From positions 1,984,001 through 2,048,000 of the forward strand of contig NZ_CP104003.1 in assembly GCF_025231485.1 (NCBI RefSeq): a stretch of 64,000 nt of DNA, read 5' to 3'. The notes beneath the pieces were generated by a model. The model saw nothing but the letters and a program-made list of their open reading frames with translations. It was not told the origin of the DNA and made no database searches. The position numbers and the translations under genes were made by a program. This document shows, one piece after another, positions 9,213-19,258 of the stretch. The DNA comes from Salinirubellus salinus (lineage in GTDB: Archaea > Halobacteriota > Halobacteria > Halobacteriales > Haloarculaceae). Numbering within the stretch: the stretch's first letter is position 1; each line of letters starts with the position of its first letter.

Positions 9213-10280
9213 ATGACAGAGAACGCGGACGGTGTCAGCGCGGGTATCTCGCGTCGGAAACTCCTCGCCACGACGGGCCTCGCGGGTGCGGGACTGCTGG
9301 CCGGATGCACGCAGTCGAACACCGGGAGTGACCAGAACGGGGGCGGCGACTCTGACGGCGGTTCGGGCGGCGAGTCGGACGGCGACGACACGACGCCGAC
9401 CTCCGACGTCCTCTCGGGGGACATCGAGATCGCCGGCTCGTCCACCGTCTTCCCGCTCGCGACGGCGTTCGGCGAGATATTCCAGCAGGAGCACCCAGAG
9501 GTCAACATCAGCATCCAGTCCACCGGCTCCGGTGGTGGGTTCGCGAACTTCTTCTGTCCCGGCGAGACGGACTTCAACAACGCCTCGCGCCCCATCAAGG
9601 AGGGAGAGATGCAGCAGTGTGAGGACAACGGCGTCGAGCCGGTCGAGCTCACCGTCGCCACCGACGCGCTGACGGTCGTCGTCAACAACGAGAACGACTT
9701 CGCGACGGAGATGACCGTCGAGGAGCTCAAGACGCTCTGGTCTGCCGAGTCCGCCCCGACGACGTGGAGCGACGTGAACTCCGACTGGCCGGACGAGGAG
9801 ATCGAGTTCTACGGCCCGACCGACGCCTCGGGGACGTACGACTACTTCATCGAGGCCATCATCGGCGAGGAGGGGCCGGGTCACCGTCAGGACTACTCCG
9901 CGACCGAGCAGGACCGCACCATCATCCAGGGGGTCGAGGGCTCGGAGTTCGCCGTCGGCTACATGGGCTTCGCCTACTACTCCACGAACACCGACCGCGT
10001 GACCGCCGTCGCCGTCGACAACGGCGACGGGCCGGTCGAGCCGTCGCTCGAGACCGCGAAGTCCGGCGAGTACGCGCCGCTCTCGCGCCCGCTGTTCACC
10101 TACCCGTCCAAGCAGTCGCTCGCCGAGCGCCACGTCGCCGAGTTCGCCCGGTTCTTCGTCGACAACACGGACAACGAGCAGGTCGTCGCCGAAGAGGTGG
10201 GATACGTCCCGCTCGACGCCGACCAGAAGGCAGAGCAGGTCGACAAACTCGAGACGGCCATCGAGGAGGCGAACGCCTGA
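9213..10280 (+). CDS. pstS: Phosphate ABC transporter substrate-binding lipoprotein PstS (copy 1)
   Basis: A 355-residue phosphate-binding protein. The signal has SRRK (residues 13-16) followed by a hydrophobic run and lipobox LAGC with Cys32, which indicates Tat export and lipid anchoring. A Gly/Ser/Asp linker precedes the mature domain. That domain starts with IEIAGSSTVFPL and contains the phosphate-loop residues STGSGGGF and TDFNNASRPI. It delivers phosphate to the PstCA permease. It is first in pstSCAB. An 88-base gap with a hairpin separates it from pstC, consistent with higher expression of the binding protein. Confidence 0.93.
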   Translation: MTENADGVSAGISRRKLLATTGLAGAGLLAGCTQSNTGSDQNGGGDSDGGSGGESDGDDTTPTSDVLSGDIEIAGSSTVFPLATAFGEIFQQEHPEVNISIQSTGSGGGFANFFCPGETDFNNASRPIKEGEMQQCEDNGVEPVELTVATDALTVVVNNENDFATEMTVEELKTLWSAESAPTTWSDVNSDWPDEEIEFYGPTDASGTYDYFIEAIIGEEGPGHRQDYSATEQDRTIIQGVEGSEFAVGYMGFAYYSTNTDRVTAVAVDNGDGPVEPSLETAKSGEYAPLSRPLFTYPSKQSLAERHVAEFARFFVDNTDNEQVVAEEVGYVPLDADQKAEQVDKLETAIEEANA

Positions 10281-10301
10281 GCCGACCCGTCCGTATCGGA
10301 C

Positions 10302-10337
10302 GTTCGGCGTCCCCCGCGGCCGAACGAAGGACTTTTT
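10302..10337 (+). terminator. Hairpin plus T-run between pstS1 and pstC1
   Basis: GTTCGGC (10302-10308) pairs with GCCGAAC (10319-10325), and a T5 run follows at 10333-10337. It probably causes partial termination after pstS1, so the binding protein is made in excess. The T-run could instead be part of a pstC promoter. Confidence 0.45.
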
Positions 10338-10368
10338 CACCGACGCAAGAACACACGAATCACTCTAG

Positions 10369-11370
10369 ATGAGCACGGACGACATCACGGACGACCTGAC
10401 CCGGAACACGCAGAACGCCCCGGTGGAACTCGTCACGCGGTCGTTCTTCTTCGTGTGTGCGGTGCTCTCCATCGTCACGACGGTGGGGATCATCCTCCTG
10501 CTGGTGACCGAGGCGATGAAGTTCTTCAGCGTCACCGCCCCGCTGATGGGGTTCGAGGGCCAGACCGCCTCCATCGTCGAGTTCCTGACCGGGACCACGT
10601 GGCAGGTGAACGCCGGGAAGTTCGGCGTCCTCGCGCTGGTCTCGGCGACGGTCCTCATCACGTTCGGGTCGGCGCTCATCGCCATCCCGTTCGGGGTGGC
10701 GACCGCCATCTACCTCTCCGAGTACGCCGACCCGCGCCACCGGGACGTCCTGAAGCCGGCACTGGAGGTACTGGCCGGCATCCCGACGGTCGTCTACGGC
10801 TTCTTCGCGCTCATCTACATCACCCCCGCCATCCAGACGGTGCTGCCCGACACGGGGACGTTCAACCTCATCTCGGCCAGCATCGTCGTCGGCATCATGA
10901 TCATCCCGATGGTCGCCTCCATCTCCGAGGACGCGATGTCAGCCGTGCCGGACGACCTCCGACAGGCCGGCTACGGGATGGGCGCGACGAAGTTCGACGT
11001 CTCCACCGGCATCGTCGTCCCCGCCGCGCTCTCGGGCATCTTCTCCTCGTTCATCCTCGCGCTCTCGCGCGCCATCGGCGAGACGATGGCCGTCACCGTC
11101 GCCGCCGGCGCGCAGGCCCGCTACCTGAACCCGTTCCCCGTCTTCGAGTTCCTCAACGGCAACGCCCCGCTCCCGGTGAACGTCGCCGTCTACCAGGAGG
11201 GTGCACTGCCGATGACCGCCGCGATGGTCCAGCTCCTCACCGGAGACATCGAGGGCGGCGGGCTGGAGTACCGGAGCCTGTTCGCCATCGGTCTCACGCT
11301 GTTCGTCATCACGCTCGTCATGAACATCGTCAGCGACTACATCGCCCAGAAGTACCGGGAGGAGTACTGA
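10369..11370 (+). CDS. pstC: Phosphate ABC transporter permease PstC (copy 1)
   Basis: A 333-residue permease with about six hydrophobic helices and the ABC-permease coupling loop EDAMSAVPDDLRQAGYGMGATK, which docks on PstB. The SRAIGETMAV motif after it is conserved in PstC. With PstA it forms the transmembrane phosphate channel. It ends one base before the pstA1 start, so it is co-transcribed. Confidence 0.93.
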   Translation: MSTDDITDDLTRNTQNAPVELVTRSFFFVCAVLSIVTTVGIILLLVTEAMKFFSVTAPLMGFEGQTASIVEFLTGTTWQVNAGKFGVLALVSATVLITFGSALIAIPFGVATAIYLSEYADPRHRDVLKPALEVLAGIPTVVYGFFALIYITPAIQTVLPDTGTFNLISASIVVGIMIIPMVASISEDAMSAVPDDLRQAGYGMGATKFDVSTGIVVPAALSGIFSSFILALSRAIGETMAVTVAAGAQARYLNPFPVFEFLNGNAPLPVNVAVYQEGALPMTAAMVQLLTGDIEGGGLEYRSLFAIGLTLFVITLVMNIVSDYIAQKYREEY

Positions 11371-11371
11371 G

Positions 11372-13033
11372 ATGAGCACCGAGACACGCGGGGACGTCAT
11401 CGAGAGTTTCGGCGAGGTGAGCAAACGCGTCGGGCTCGCGTTCCGCTACCTGCTGCTCGTGGCGACGATGTTCGGTATCGCCACGCTCGCGGTGTTGCTG
11501 GTGTTCGTGTTCAACGACGCGGTCCAGCCGCTCACGGCCGACCCGCGTTGGCACCTCACCTTCCTCCTGACGTTCGTCCTCCCGTCGCTCGGCGTCGGGA
11601 GCTATCTCTACCTCCGGGACGACCCCGGCTTCGGCTTCGGAGCGGGGACCGTCGGCCTCGTGGTCGTCAGCCTGCTGTTCAGCGGCGGCGTGGCGATGAT
11701 ATTCGTCGACCTCGTCGACCCCATCGTCTGGTTCGCGTACACGCTCGCGGTGGCGGTCCCACTGGGCGTCGTGGTGTTGCTCCAGCGCGAGAGCCGTCGT
11801 ATCGGCTTCTTCACCCGCGTGGGCCTGACGACACTCGCGTTCTACGTCTCGCTGGCCGGGATTCCGGGGCCGCTCGGCGACGCGGTCGGGGTCGCGAACG
11901 TCGTCCCGAGTCTCGCGAACGTCGTCTCGAGCATCCCCGTCCTCCCGGTCGACTGGATGTTGCTCCTCGCCTCGGTGACCCTCCCGCTGGCCGTGCTGGT
12001 CGGCCTACGTGCTCGACGGCTGTTCGACGGGGACGGCCGGGCCGGACTGGTGGCCGGGGCCGGCGCGCTCGCGCTCGTCGCCGTCGCCGCCGTCGCCGGC
12101 CCGGCGGTCGGTGTCGACCCCATCCCCGCGACCGCCGTCGCCACCACCGTCCTCGTCCCCGCGGGCGCGTACGTGGGGTTCACGGCCATCGAACACCCGG
12201 AGCGCCGTCGGGGCCTGCTCCTCCCGGCCGCGGTGTTCGGCGGCGCGCTGGTCGGCGCGGTCGTCGTCCAGCAGTTCGGCTTCGCCGGCCCGCAGTCGTG
12301 GGTCGACTGGCAGTTCCTCACCAGCGCCCACAGCCGGAACGCCGAGGACGCGGGGCTCTACCCCGCCATCGGCGGCTCCATCCTGCTGATGACCGCCGTC
12401 GCGGTGCTGGCGTTCCCGCTCGGGGTCGGCGCCGCCGTCTACCTGGAGGAGTACGCGCCGGACAACCGCCTCACGCGGTTCATCGACGTGAACATCTCGA
12501 ACCTCGCCGGCGTGCCGTCGGTCGTCTACGGCCTGCTGGGACTGGGCGTGTTCGTCACGTACCTCGGCCAGCCGACGGGGACGGTGGCCATCGGCGGCGC
12601 GACGCTCGCCCTGCTCATCCTCCCCATCGTCATCATCTCCTCGCGCGAGGCCATCCGCTCCGTGCCCGACGAGATGCGACAGGCCTCCTACGGGATGGGC
12701 GCGACGAAGTGGCAGACCGTCCGTCGGGTCGTCCTGCCCCGTGCGTTCCCCGGTATCCTCACCGGGACCATCCTCGCGCTGGGGCGGGCCATCGGCGAGA
12801 CGGCCCCGCTCATCATGATCGGCGCGCCGAACGTGGTGTTCAACCTCCCCGCGGAACTCGGCGCGAAGGTGTCGGCGATGCCGCTGCAGGTGTACGCGTG
12901 GGCGTCGCTGTTCGCCGGCCCGGACTTCTACCAGAAGGCCGTCCCGGCCGGCGTGGTGGTGCTGGTGACCGTGCTGCTGGCGATGAACTCGGTCGCCATC
13001 GTGCTGCGAAACAGGTATCAGAACGAGAACTGA
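11372..13033 (+). CDS. pstA: Phosphate ABC transporter permease PstA (copy 1), N-terminally extended
   Basis: The C-terminal ~270 residues form a normal PstA permease, with the EYAP motif, the coupling loop [21 protein letters not shown] and [12 protein letters not shown]. PstA is usually 280-300 residues; this protein has 553. The additional N-terminal ~270 residues contain several further hydrophobic helices with no recognisable domain. The second operon's PstA is extended to the same degree, so the extension is shared and not a fusion accident. It is followed 10 bases later by pstB1. Confidence 0.92.
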   Translation: MSTETRGDVIESFGEVSKRVGLAFRYLLLVATMFGIATLAVLLVFVFNDAVQPLTADPRWHLTFLLTFVLPSLGVGSYLYLRDDPGFGFGAGTVGLVVVSLLFSGGVAMIFVDLVDPIVWFAYTLAVAVPLGVVVLLQRESRRIGFFTRVGLTTLAFYVSLAGIPGPLGDAVGVANVVPSLANVVSSIPVLPVDWMLLLASVTLPLAVLVGLRARRLFDGDGRAGLVAGAGALALVAVAAVAGPAVGVDPIPATAVATTVLVPAGAYVGFTAIEHPERRRGLLLPAAVFGGALVGAVVVQQFGFAGPQSWVDWQFLTSAHSRNAEDAGLYPAIGGSILLMTAVAVLAFPLGVGAAVYLEEYAPDNRLTRFIDVNISNLAGVPSVVYGLLGLGVFVTYLGQPTGTVAIGGATLALLILPIVIISSREAIRSVPDEMRQASYGMGATKWQTVRRVVLPRAFPGILTGTILALGRAIGETAPLIMIGAPNVVFNLPAELGAKVSAMPLQVYAWASLFAGPDFYQKAVPAGVVVLVTVLLAMNSVAIVLRNRYQNEN

Positions 13034-13043
13034 GGTAGATACA

Positions 13044-13925
13044 ATGAGTAAGGAGAACACGGAATCGCAGGTGAGCAGGGAGGTCGGGCGTGAGACAGAC
13101 GACGGGAGCGTCATCGAGACGGACGTGAGCGAGAGCGTCGCCGACGCCGGGTCCGGCGTCACGGCCGGGTCGGCGAAGCCCATCGTCCGGTCCGAGGGTA
13201 TCGACGTCTTCTACAACGACAACCAGGCGCTCCACGACGTCTCCTTCGAGATCCCCGAGAACCGCGTCACCGCGATGATCGGCCCCTCGGGCTGTGGGAA
13301 GTCGACGTTCCTCCGCTGCATCAACCGGATGAACGACCTCATCGACTCGGCGCGTGTGGAAGGTGACCTCTACATCCGCGGGAAGAACGTCTACGACCCC
13401 GACGTCGACCCGGTCGCCCTGCGCCGGCGCGTCGGGATGGTGTTCCAGAAACCCAACCCCTTCCCGAAGTCCATCTACGACAACGTGGCCTACGGCCTCG
13501 AGATACAGGACAAGGAGGGCGACTACGACGAGATCGTCGAGGAGTCGCTCAGGCGTGCGGCCCTCTGGGACGAGGTGAAGGACCAGCTCGACGAGTCCGG
13601 CCTCGACCTCTCGGGTGGGCAACAGCAGCGCCTCTGTATCGCACGGGCCATCGCGCCCGACCCCGAGGTGCTCCTGATGGACGAGCCGGCCTCGGCGCTC
13701 GACCCCGTCGCCACCTCGAAGATCGAGGACCTCATCGCCGACCTCGCCGAGGAGTACACCGTCGTCATCGTCACGCACAACATGCAGCAGGCCGCCCGCA
13801 TCTCCGACAAGACGGCCGTCTTCCTCACGGGCGGGCACCTCGTCGAGTTCGGCGACACCCAGCGCATCTTCGAGAACCCCGAGAGCCAGGAGGTCGAGGA
13901 CTACATCAGCGGGAAGTTCGGGTAG
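13044..13925 (+). CDS. pstB: Phosphate ABC transporter ATPase PstB (copy 1)
   Basis: A 293-residue ABC ATPase that powers phosphate import. It has Walker [10 protein letters not shown] near residue 80, the Q-loop region [13 protein letters not shown], the signature LSGGQQQR, Walker [13 protein letters not shown] and the switch histidine in VTHNMQQA. An acidic, disordered head of about 45 residues precedes the domain, which is longer than bacterial PstB. It is the last gene of the first pst operon. Confidence 0.95.
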   Translation: MSKENTESQVSREVGRETDDGSVIETDVSESVADAGSGVTAGSAKPIVRSEGIDVFYNDNQALHDVSFEIPENRVTAMIGPSGCGKSTFLRCINRMNDLIDSARVEGDLYIRGKNVYDPDVDPVALRRRVGMVFQKPNPFPKSIYDNVAYGLEIQDKEGDYDEIVEESLRRAALWDEVKDQLDESGLDLSGGQQQRLCIARAIAPDPEVLLMDEPASALDPVATSKIEDLIADLAEEYTVVIVTHNMQQAARISDKTAVFLTGGHLVEFGDTQRIFENPESQEVEDYISGKFG

Positions 13926-14171
13926 ACCGGCTCGAAACGCACTCGTTCTCCGTCACGCCGACCCACCCACGGAGCGACCGCGCCGGCTCGCCGACGGCCC
14001 GAACACGTATCCGTCGCCCGTCGCGCTCGCCACACCCGAGACGGGACCGCGTCTATCGAGACCTATCGAGTCGACCCGAGCCGTAATACTCGTCTCGTAT
14101 CGGTGTGTTCCCGGACCGAGCCGACCGTACCGCAACCGCCATCTACGAGCCGTTCGGGGCCGCTACGCCCC

Positions 14172-14199
14172 GATATTATAAACCGGTTTAATCGGATTC
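14172..14199 (+). promoter_or_regulatory. pst2 promoter: TATA box plus conserved pst box
   Basis: GATATTATAAACC (14172-14184) is followed by TTTAATCGGATTC (14187-14199), and the pstS2 ATG lies at 14216. Bases from the box onward (TCGGATTCRCCC) match the pst1 promoter closely, while the DNA further upstream does not. The shared segment is therefore a candidate operator. Confidence 0.65.
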
Positions 14200-14215
14200 A
14201 CCCACCGTCCACTCG

Positions 14216-15412
14216 ATGACGCAGAAGACGGAGGGTGTCAGCGAGTCCGTATCGCGCCGCAAGTTCGTCGTCGCCTCGGGGGTCGGCGGCGCTGCGATGC
14301 TCGCGGGATGTACAGGAAGCGAAAGCACGCCCACGCCCGGTGACTCGGGTGGGGACGACGAGACGGAGGCGCCGGCGGACGAAGACACGGCGACGCCGGA
14401 ACCGGGTATGGATACCTCGTCGCTCACGGCCGAGGGGTCCTCGACGGTGTACCCGATCGCGAACAAGGGGTCCTCGTACTGGAACTCCAACCCGCCGAGC
14501 GACGATGGCGAGTACTGGGGTTCGAACTCGGAGGAGGGCAACACGGTCCCCGGCTGGGACCAGCTCGACGGTGCCGAGGGCACGCGTCTGGCCGACTACT
14601 TCGCCGGCCTCTACGGCTTCGAGGCGACGGGCAAGCAGGCGAACCCGCCGTTCGCGACCCGCATCGGCCTGAGCCACTCGGGGACCGGCTGTCAGGCCGT
14701 CGTCGACGGCCTCGTCGACATCGGTAACTCCTCGGGTCCGATCACGGCCGAGCTCGGCTGGAGCCAGGAGAAGGCCGACGAAGAGGTCGTCGACCACGTC
14801 CTCGGTCGCGACGGCCAGCCCGTCGTCGTCTCGCAGGACATCTACGACGCCGGCGTCACGGAACTGACCGGTGAGGAGGTCCGCAAGATCTACCAGGACG
14901 AGATCACGAACTGGAGCGAGGTCGGCGGCCCTGACCAGCAGATCTTCTGTATCGGTCGCGCCGAGGGCTCCGGAACGGACACGGCGTTCCGCCTGAACAT
15001 GCTCGGCGGTGCCGACGCTCCGATGCCCGGCGTCGACGCACGCTTCGGCCAGAACCAGCAGGTCGCCCAGCAGGTCCAGCAGAACGACGGTGCCATCGCG
15101 TACATGGCGCTCGCGTTCACGAGCGATTCGGTGCTGCCGATCGCCATCGACTTCGAGGGCACGGTGTACGAGCCGGACGCGGACGCGGAGAACACCATCT
15201 TCGACTCCTCCTACCCGCTCAACCGTGACCTCCACCAGTACACGAAGATCACGGACGATACCCCGAGCGGGACCGACCTGCGCGAGGGTGCGTTCGCGAA
15301 CATGTTCCTGACCGACTTCGGGCAGGAGGTGTTCGTCCGCCAGGTCAACTACATCACGCTCCCGACCAAGGACATCGAGTCCGAGCGCGCGAAGCTGCCG
15401 GACCAGGCCTGA
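14216..15412 (+). CDS. pstS: Phosphate ABC transporter substrate-binding lipoprotein PstS (copy 2)
   Basis: A 398-residue Tat lipoprotein with SRRK at residues 13-16 and lipobox Cys32, the same positions as in copy 1. The mature protein carries the PstS motifs AEGSSTVYPI, SHSGTGCQAV and VDIGNSSGPI. It has a ~55-residue insertion between the first two (SSYWNSN...GLYGFEATGK) that copy 1 lacks. Beyond the signal peptide the two PstS proteins are clearly divergent, which suggests different affinity or conditions of use. It leads the second pst operon. Confidence 0.92.
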   Translation: MTQKTEGVSESVSRRKFVVASGVGGAAMLAGCTGSESTPTPGDSGGDDETEAPADEDTATPEPGMDTSSLTAEGSSTVYPIANKGSSYWNSNPPSDDGEYWGSNSEEGNTVPGWDQLDGAEGTRLADYFAGLYGFEATGKQANPPFATRIGLSHSGTGCQAVVDGLVDIGNSSGPITAELGWSQEKADEEVVDHVLGRDGQPVVVSQDIYDAGVTELTGEEVRKIYQDEITNWSEVGGPDQQIFCIGRAEGSGTDTAFRLNMLGGADAPMPGVDARFGQNQQVAQQVQQNDGAIAYMALAFTSDSVLPIAIDFEGTVYEPDADAENTIFDSSYPLNRDLHQYTKITDDTPSGTDLREGAFANMFLTDFGQEVFVRQVNYITLPTKDIESERAKLPDQA

Positions 15413-15454
15413 ATCGTCGAACTCGCTAGCGACGCGTCTCGAAAACCACCGACC

Positions 15455-15472
15455 GAGCCGCGGGCGCGGCTC
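15455..15472 (+). terminator. Hairpin between pstS2 and pstC2
   Basis: The perfect inverted repeat GAGCCGCG/CGCGGCTC lies 43 bases after the pstS2 stop codon, without a strong T-run directly behind it. Its position matches the hairpin after pstS1. This suggests the same attenuation or 3'-end stabilising role. Confidence 0.4.
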
Positions 15473-15519
15473 CCCGCGACGACCTATTTCGATACGACGA
15501 CACACACGATACTCACACA

Positions 15520-16647
15520 ATGTCCACGACACAAGAGGGGAGAACAGGCGCGGAGACGGTCACACGGACCGTGCGACGGGTCCGGAAGTTCGTCGGCGAG
15601 ACACCAGCCGAGGCCCTGGTGACCCTCGCCGTCATGACGCTGTCGTTGCTCGGCGCGTTCGTCGGCTTCCTGCTCGTCTCGCCGCTCACCGTCGTCCCGT
15701 TCCTCGTCTTCCTCGCTTCGGCTGCCTACGGGTGGGTCCGCTACCAGGGGTTGACCGCGAAGGTGCTCGCGCTCGCCACCACGATAGTGACCATCCTGAT
15801 ACTGCTCCTGATAACCGTCTTCATCTTCCTGGAGGCCATCCCGACCTTCCGGTTCATGAGCGACACCGTGTTCGGGGTCAGGGTCCCGGGCCTCGGCGTG
15901 TTCACGACGGGCAACTGGGACGCCGTCTCGCCGCCCATCAACTACTCGATGGTCCCGATGATCCACGGCACCGTTCTGGTGACGCTCATCGCGACGGCCG
16001 TCGCCGCGCCGCTGGGTGTGGCCGCGGCGCTGTTCCTCTCGGAGATCGCACCCGCGACGGTCCGGGAGATAGTCAAGCCCGGCGTCGAGATACTCGCTGG
16101 CATCCCGTCGATCGTCTACGGCTTCATCGGGTTCACCATCCTGAGCCCGTGGGCCTCCGACCAGTTCTCGCTGGTCGGTCAGGGGTCGTACGTCTTCGTC
16201 GGCATCATCGTCGGCCTGATGGCGCTCCCGACGGTCGTCTCGGTGGCCGAGGACGCGCTGTCCTCGGTGCCCGAGTCGATGAAGTCCGGGTCGCTGGCGA
16301 TGGGGACGACCGACTGGCAGACGATGACCAGCATCACGCTGCCGGCGGCGTTCTCGGGCGTCTCGGCTGCCGTCCTGCTCGGTGTGGGCCGGGCCATCGG
16401 CGAGACGATGGCCGCGACGGTGATGCTCCGGGGCGTGCCGAAGGTCACCGAGCCCATCTTCAACGCCTTCTACGGCCAGGAGACGCTCACGTCGCTCATC
16501 GCGCGGAACTACGGCGAGGCCGACGGCCTCCAGATGTCCGCGCTGTTCGTCGCCGGCGTCATCCTGTTCGTCACGGTGCTGTTCCTCAGCATCGGGTCGC
16601 AGTACATCGAGTGGCGGATGCGCAAGAAGCTGGGAGGTGAGGTCTGA
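15520..16647 (+). CDS. pstC: Phosphate ABC transporter permease PstC (copy 2)
   Basis: A 375-residue permease. The coupling loop EDALSSVPESMKSGSLAMGTT and the motif GRAIGETMAA identify PstC, and AGIPSIVYGFIGF is the usual core helix. It has about 40 more N-terminal residues than copy 1, mostly one additional helix pair. Its stop codon overlaps the pstA2 start by one base, so the pair is translationally coupled. Confidence 0.92.
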   Translation: MSTTQEGRTGAETVTRTVRRVRKFVGETPAEALVTLAVMTLSLLGAFVGFLLVSPLTVVPFLVFLASAAYGWVRYQGLTAKVLALATTIVTILILLLITVFIFLEAIPTFRFMSDTVFGVRVPGLGVFTTGNWDAVSPPINYSMVPMIHGTVLVTLIATAVAAPLGVAAALFLSEIAPATVREIVKPGVEILAGIPSIVYGFIGFTILSPWASDQFSLVGQGSYVFVGIIVGLMALPTVVSVAEDALSSVPESMKSGSLAMGTTDWQTMTSITLPAAFSGVSAAVLLGVGRAIGETMAATVMLRGVPKVTEPIFNAFYGQETLTSLIARNYGEADGLQMSALFVAGVILFVTVLFLSIGSQYIEWRMRKKLGGEV

Positions 16648-18305
16648 TGGCCACCGACTTCGGTGTCGACAAGGAGAGCCGCGACACGCTGGTCCAGAGC
16701 GGCACATCGAGCACGCGAGCGCTGGCGGGCTTCGCCGTCGCGGTCGCATCGATCCTGTTCGCGCTCTCGCTGACGGCGCTGTTCGAGGTCATCACCATCT
16801 CGGAGCCAGTGGCGGGCGTGCCGGTGACGGCGTTGCTCGGGGGGCTGTTGATACTGCTCGGCGGGACGGTCACCATGTTCGGCGTCGGCTCGCGACTCGA
16901 CTACGTCGAGACGGATCCGCGTGCGAGCGCTGGCCTCGTCGCCGGCATCGCGTTCGGTGGCGTCTGGGGCATCGTCGCCGGCCTGACGGCCTCGCAGACG
17001 TTCGAGCTCGGTGGCCTCGGCTGGGTCGCCGTGGCGCTCGTGGTCGGCGGGGCGGCGTTCTTCGCGACCATCCTCCCGCGCGAGGACGTCGGCTCGACGC
17101 TTCCGGCCGGGGCGCTCACCGCGCTTACCGGCGCGGTTTTCCTGCTCGACATCATCGGCCCGCAGTGGGTGTGGGACCTCGGCTTCCCGGACGCGTTCTT
17201 TGTGGCCGTCACCGCCGAGTTCACCATCCCGACGCTGACGCTGTTCTGCGCGCTGCTCGCGGGTTGGGCGTCGGCGAAGGCCTACGGCGGCTTCGGCGCC
17301 CGTGGCCGGCACATGGGCGCCTACCTGCTCGTCTACCTGAACGCACTCTCCATCGTCGGCGTGCTGTTCGTCCTGCTCGCGTTCACGATATTCAAGGGGC
17401 TCCCCGGACTGTTCCGTGGATTCGCCATCGGGCCGGGGACCGGGCCGACCTCGACCGTCGTCCTGTTCGGCACCGACCTGACGTGGACGTGGCCGTTCTA
17501 CGTCCCGTTCGCGATGGAGGGTGTCGGTCTGCTAAACGACTTCAACGGCGTCCTCCCGGCCATCTTCGGCACCATCTGGCTGGTGGTCGGTGCGGTGCTG
17601 TTCGCGGTGCCACTCGGTGTGGGTGCGGCCATCTTCCTCACCGAGTACGCCGAGCGTGGTCGGTTCACGCAGGTCGTCGAGGTGGCGACCAACGGGCTGT
17701 GGTCGACCCCGTCCATCGTCTTCGGCCTGTTCGGCTTCGCGTTCCTCATCCCGCGGTTCGGTGGCAACAAGTCGCTGCTCTCGGGGGCGCTCACACTCGG
17801 GTTCATGCTCCTCCCGCTGGTGGTCATCACCAGCCGCGAGGCGATGATAGCCGTCCCGGACGAGTACCGGGACGCGAGCGCGGCACTGGGGGTGAGCAAG
17901 TGGCAGACCGTCCGCAGCGTGGTCCTGCCGGCGGCACTCCCGGGCGTCGTCACGGGCGTCATCCTCGGCGTCGGTCGTATCGCTGGTGAGACGGCCCCCA
18001 TCCTGCTGACGATGGCGGGGGCACCGTTCACCCCCGGCAGCGAGACGGTCGACGTCATCGGCGGCTTCGAGTTCACGAGTACGGCGCCGTTCGTCTCGAA
18101 CCCGGCGCTGCTCGAGGCGACCTCGGCACTCCCCTACCAGCTCTACGCGCTCATCACCGCAGGCGTGGGTCTCGGTGAGAACGTCGCCAACCCCGACCAG
18201 TTCCAGTGGGCGACGGCACTCGTCCTGCTGATGGTCGTGTTGAGCTTCTACGCGGTCGGCATCGCGGCGAGATACTACTTCCGGCGGAAACTCCAGTACC
18301 AGTAA
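16647..18305 (+). CDS. pstA: Phosphate ABC transporter permease PstA (copy 2), N-terminally extended
   Basis: A 552-residue protein. The C-terminal permease half has [19 protein letters not shown], the coupling loop [21 protein letters not shown] and [11 protein letters not shown]. The N-terminal ~270 residues add several hydrophobic helices, as in copy 1, though the sequences differ considerably. It overlaps pstC2 by one base. The ATG of pstB2 follows its TAA stop by two bases. Confidence 0.92.
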   Translation: MATDFGVDKESRDTLVQSGTSSTRALAGFAVAVASILFALSLTALFEVITISEPVAGVPVTALLGGLLILLGGTVTMFGVGSRLDYVETDPRASAGLVAGIAFGGVWGIVAGLTASQTFELGGLGWVAVALVVGGAAFFATILPREDVGSTLPAGALTALTGAVFLLDIIGPQWVWDLGFPDAFFVAVTAEFTIPTLTLFCALLAGWASAKAYGGFGARGRHMGAYLLVYLNALSIVGVLFVLLAFTIFKGLPGLFRGFAIGPGTGPTSTVVLFGTDLTWTWPFYVPFAMEGVGLLNDFNGVLPAIFGTIWLVVGAVLFAVPLGVGAAIFLTEYAERGRFTQVVEVATNGLWSTPSIVFGLFGFAFLIPRFGGNKSLLSGALTLGFMLLPLVVITSREAMIAVPDEYRDASAALGVSKWQTVRSVVLPAALPGVVTGVILGVGRIAGETAPILLTMAGAPFTPGSETVDVIGGFEFTSTAPFVSNPALLEATSALPYQLYALITAGVGLGENVANPDQFQWATALVLLMVVLSFYAVGIAARYYFRRKLQYQ

Positions 18306-18307
18306 TC

Positions 18308-19252
18308 ATGAGTGAATCCAAGCAGGAGACGGAGGCGCAACGAGAGGCGGCGGCCGAGTCCCAGACGGGGGGTGAGGCCACCAGCCAGCCGCTCACCACG
18401 GTGAGCGGCGAGACCGAAGAGCAGACGCGCGAGGAGTGGATCCAGTACGAGTTCGACGGCGAGGCGAAGATCGTCGCCGAGGACCTGGACGTCTACTACG
18501 GGGACGACCACGCGCTGAAGGGTGTCACGATGGAGATCCCCGAGAAGTCGGTCACGGCGCTCATCGGCCCGTCGGGCTGTGGGAAATCCACCTACCTCCG
18601 GTGTCTCAATCGGATGAACGACCGCATCAAGGTCGCCAGCATCGACGGGTCGGTCACGGTCGACGACCAGGAGATCTACCAAGACGGCGTCGACCTCGTC
18701 GAGCTCCGCAAGCGGGTCGGCATGGTGTTCCAGTCGCCGAACCCGTTCCCGAAGTCCATCCGCGACAACCTGCTCTACGGTCCCCGGAAGCACGGTGACC
18801 TCGATGCGGGGCTGCTCGCGCGGCTCACCGGTCGGGCCGACGAGAACGCGGAGGAGGAGCTGGTAGAGCGGACGCTGAAGCAGGCGGCCCTCTGGACCGA
18901 GGTGAACGACCGCCTCGACGACAACGCGCTCGGACTCTCTGGCGGCCAGCAACAGCGGCTCTGTATCGCTCGCTGTCTCTCGGTCGACCCCGATGTCATC
19001 CTGATGGACGAGCCGGCCTCGGCGCTCGACCCCATCGCCACGGCGAAGATCGAGGACCTCATCCACGAGCTCTCGAAAGAGTACACGGTCGTCATCGTCA
19101 CGCACAACATGCAGCAGGCCGCCCGCATCTCGGACCAGACCGCCGTGTTCCTCACGGGCGGTGAACTGGTGGAGTACGGTGACACCGACCAGATCTTCGA
19201 GAACCCGGAGAGCCAGCGCGTCGAGGACTACATCAGCGGGAAGTTCGGCTGA
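18308..19252 (+). CDS. pstB: Phosphate ABC transporter ATPase PstB (copy 2)
   Basis: A 314-residue ABC ATPase. Start ATG 18308 follows the pstA2 stop; a longer frame from 18206 would run inside pstA2 and is rejected. Walker A is GPSGCGKST, the signature LSGGQQQR, Walker [12 protein letters not shown] and the switch VTHNMQQA. The first ~55 residues are a Glu/Thr/Gln-rich acidic head. An insertion near [19 protein letters not shown] (after the Q-loop) is absent from copy 1. Confidence 0.94.
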   Translation: MSESKQETEAQREAAAESQTGGEATSQPLTTVSGETEEQTREEWIQYEFDGEAKIVAEDLDVYYGDDHALKGVTMEIPEKSVTALIGPSGCGKSTYLRCLNRMNDRIKVASIDGSVTVDDQEIYQDGVDLVELRKRVGMVFQSPNPFPKSIRDNLLYGPRKHGDLDAGLLARLTGRADENAEEELVERTLKQAALWTEVNDRLDDNALGLSGGQQQRLCIARCLSVDPDVILMDEPASALDPIATAKIEDLIHELSKEYTVVIVTHNMQQAARISDQTAVFLTGGELVEYGDTDQIFENPESQRVEDYISGKFG

Positions 19253-19258
19253 AGCACG

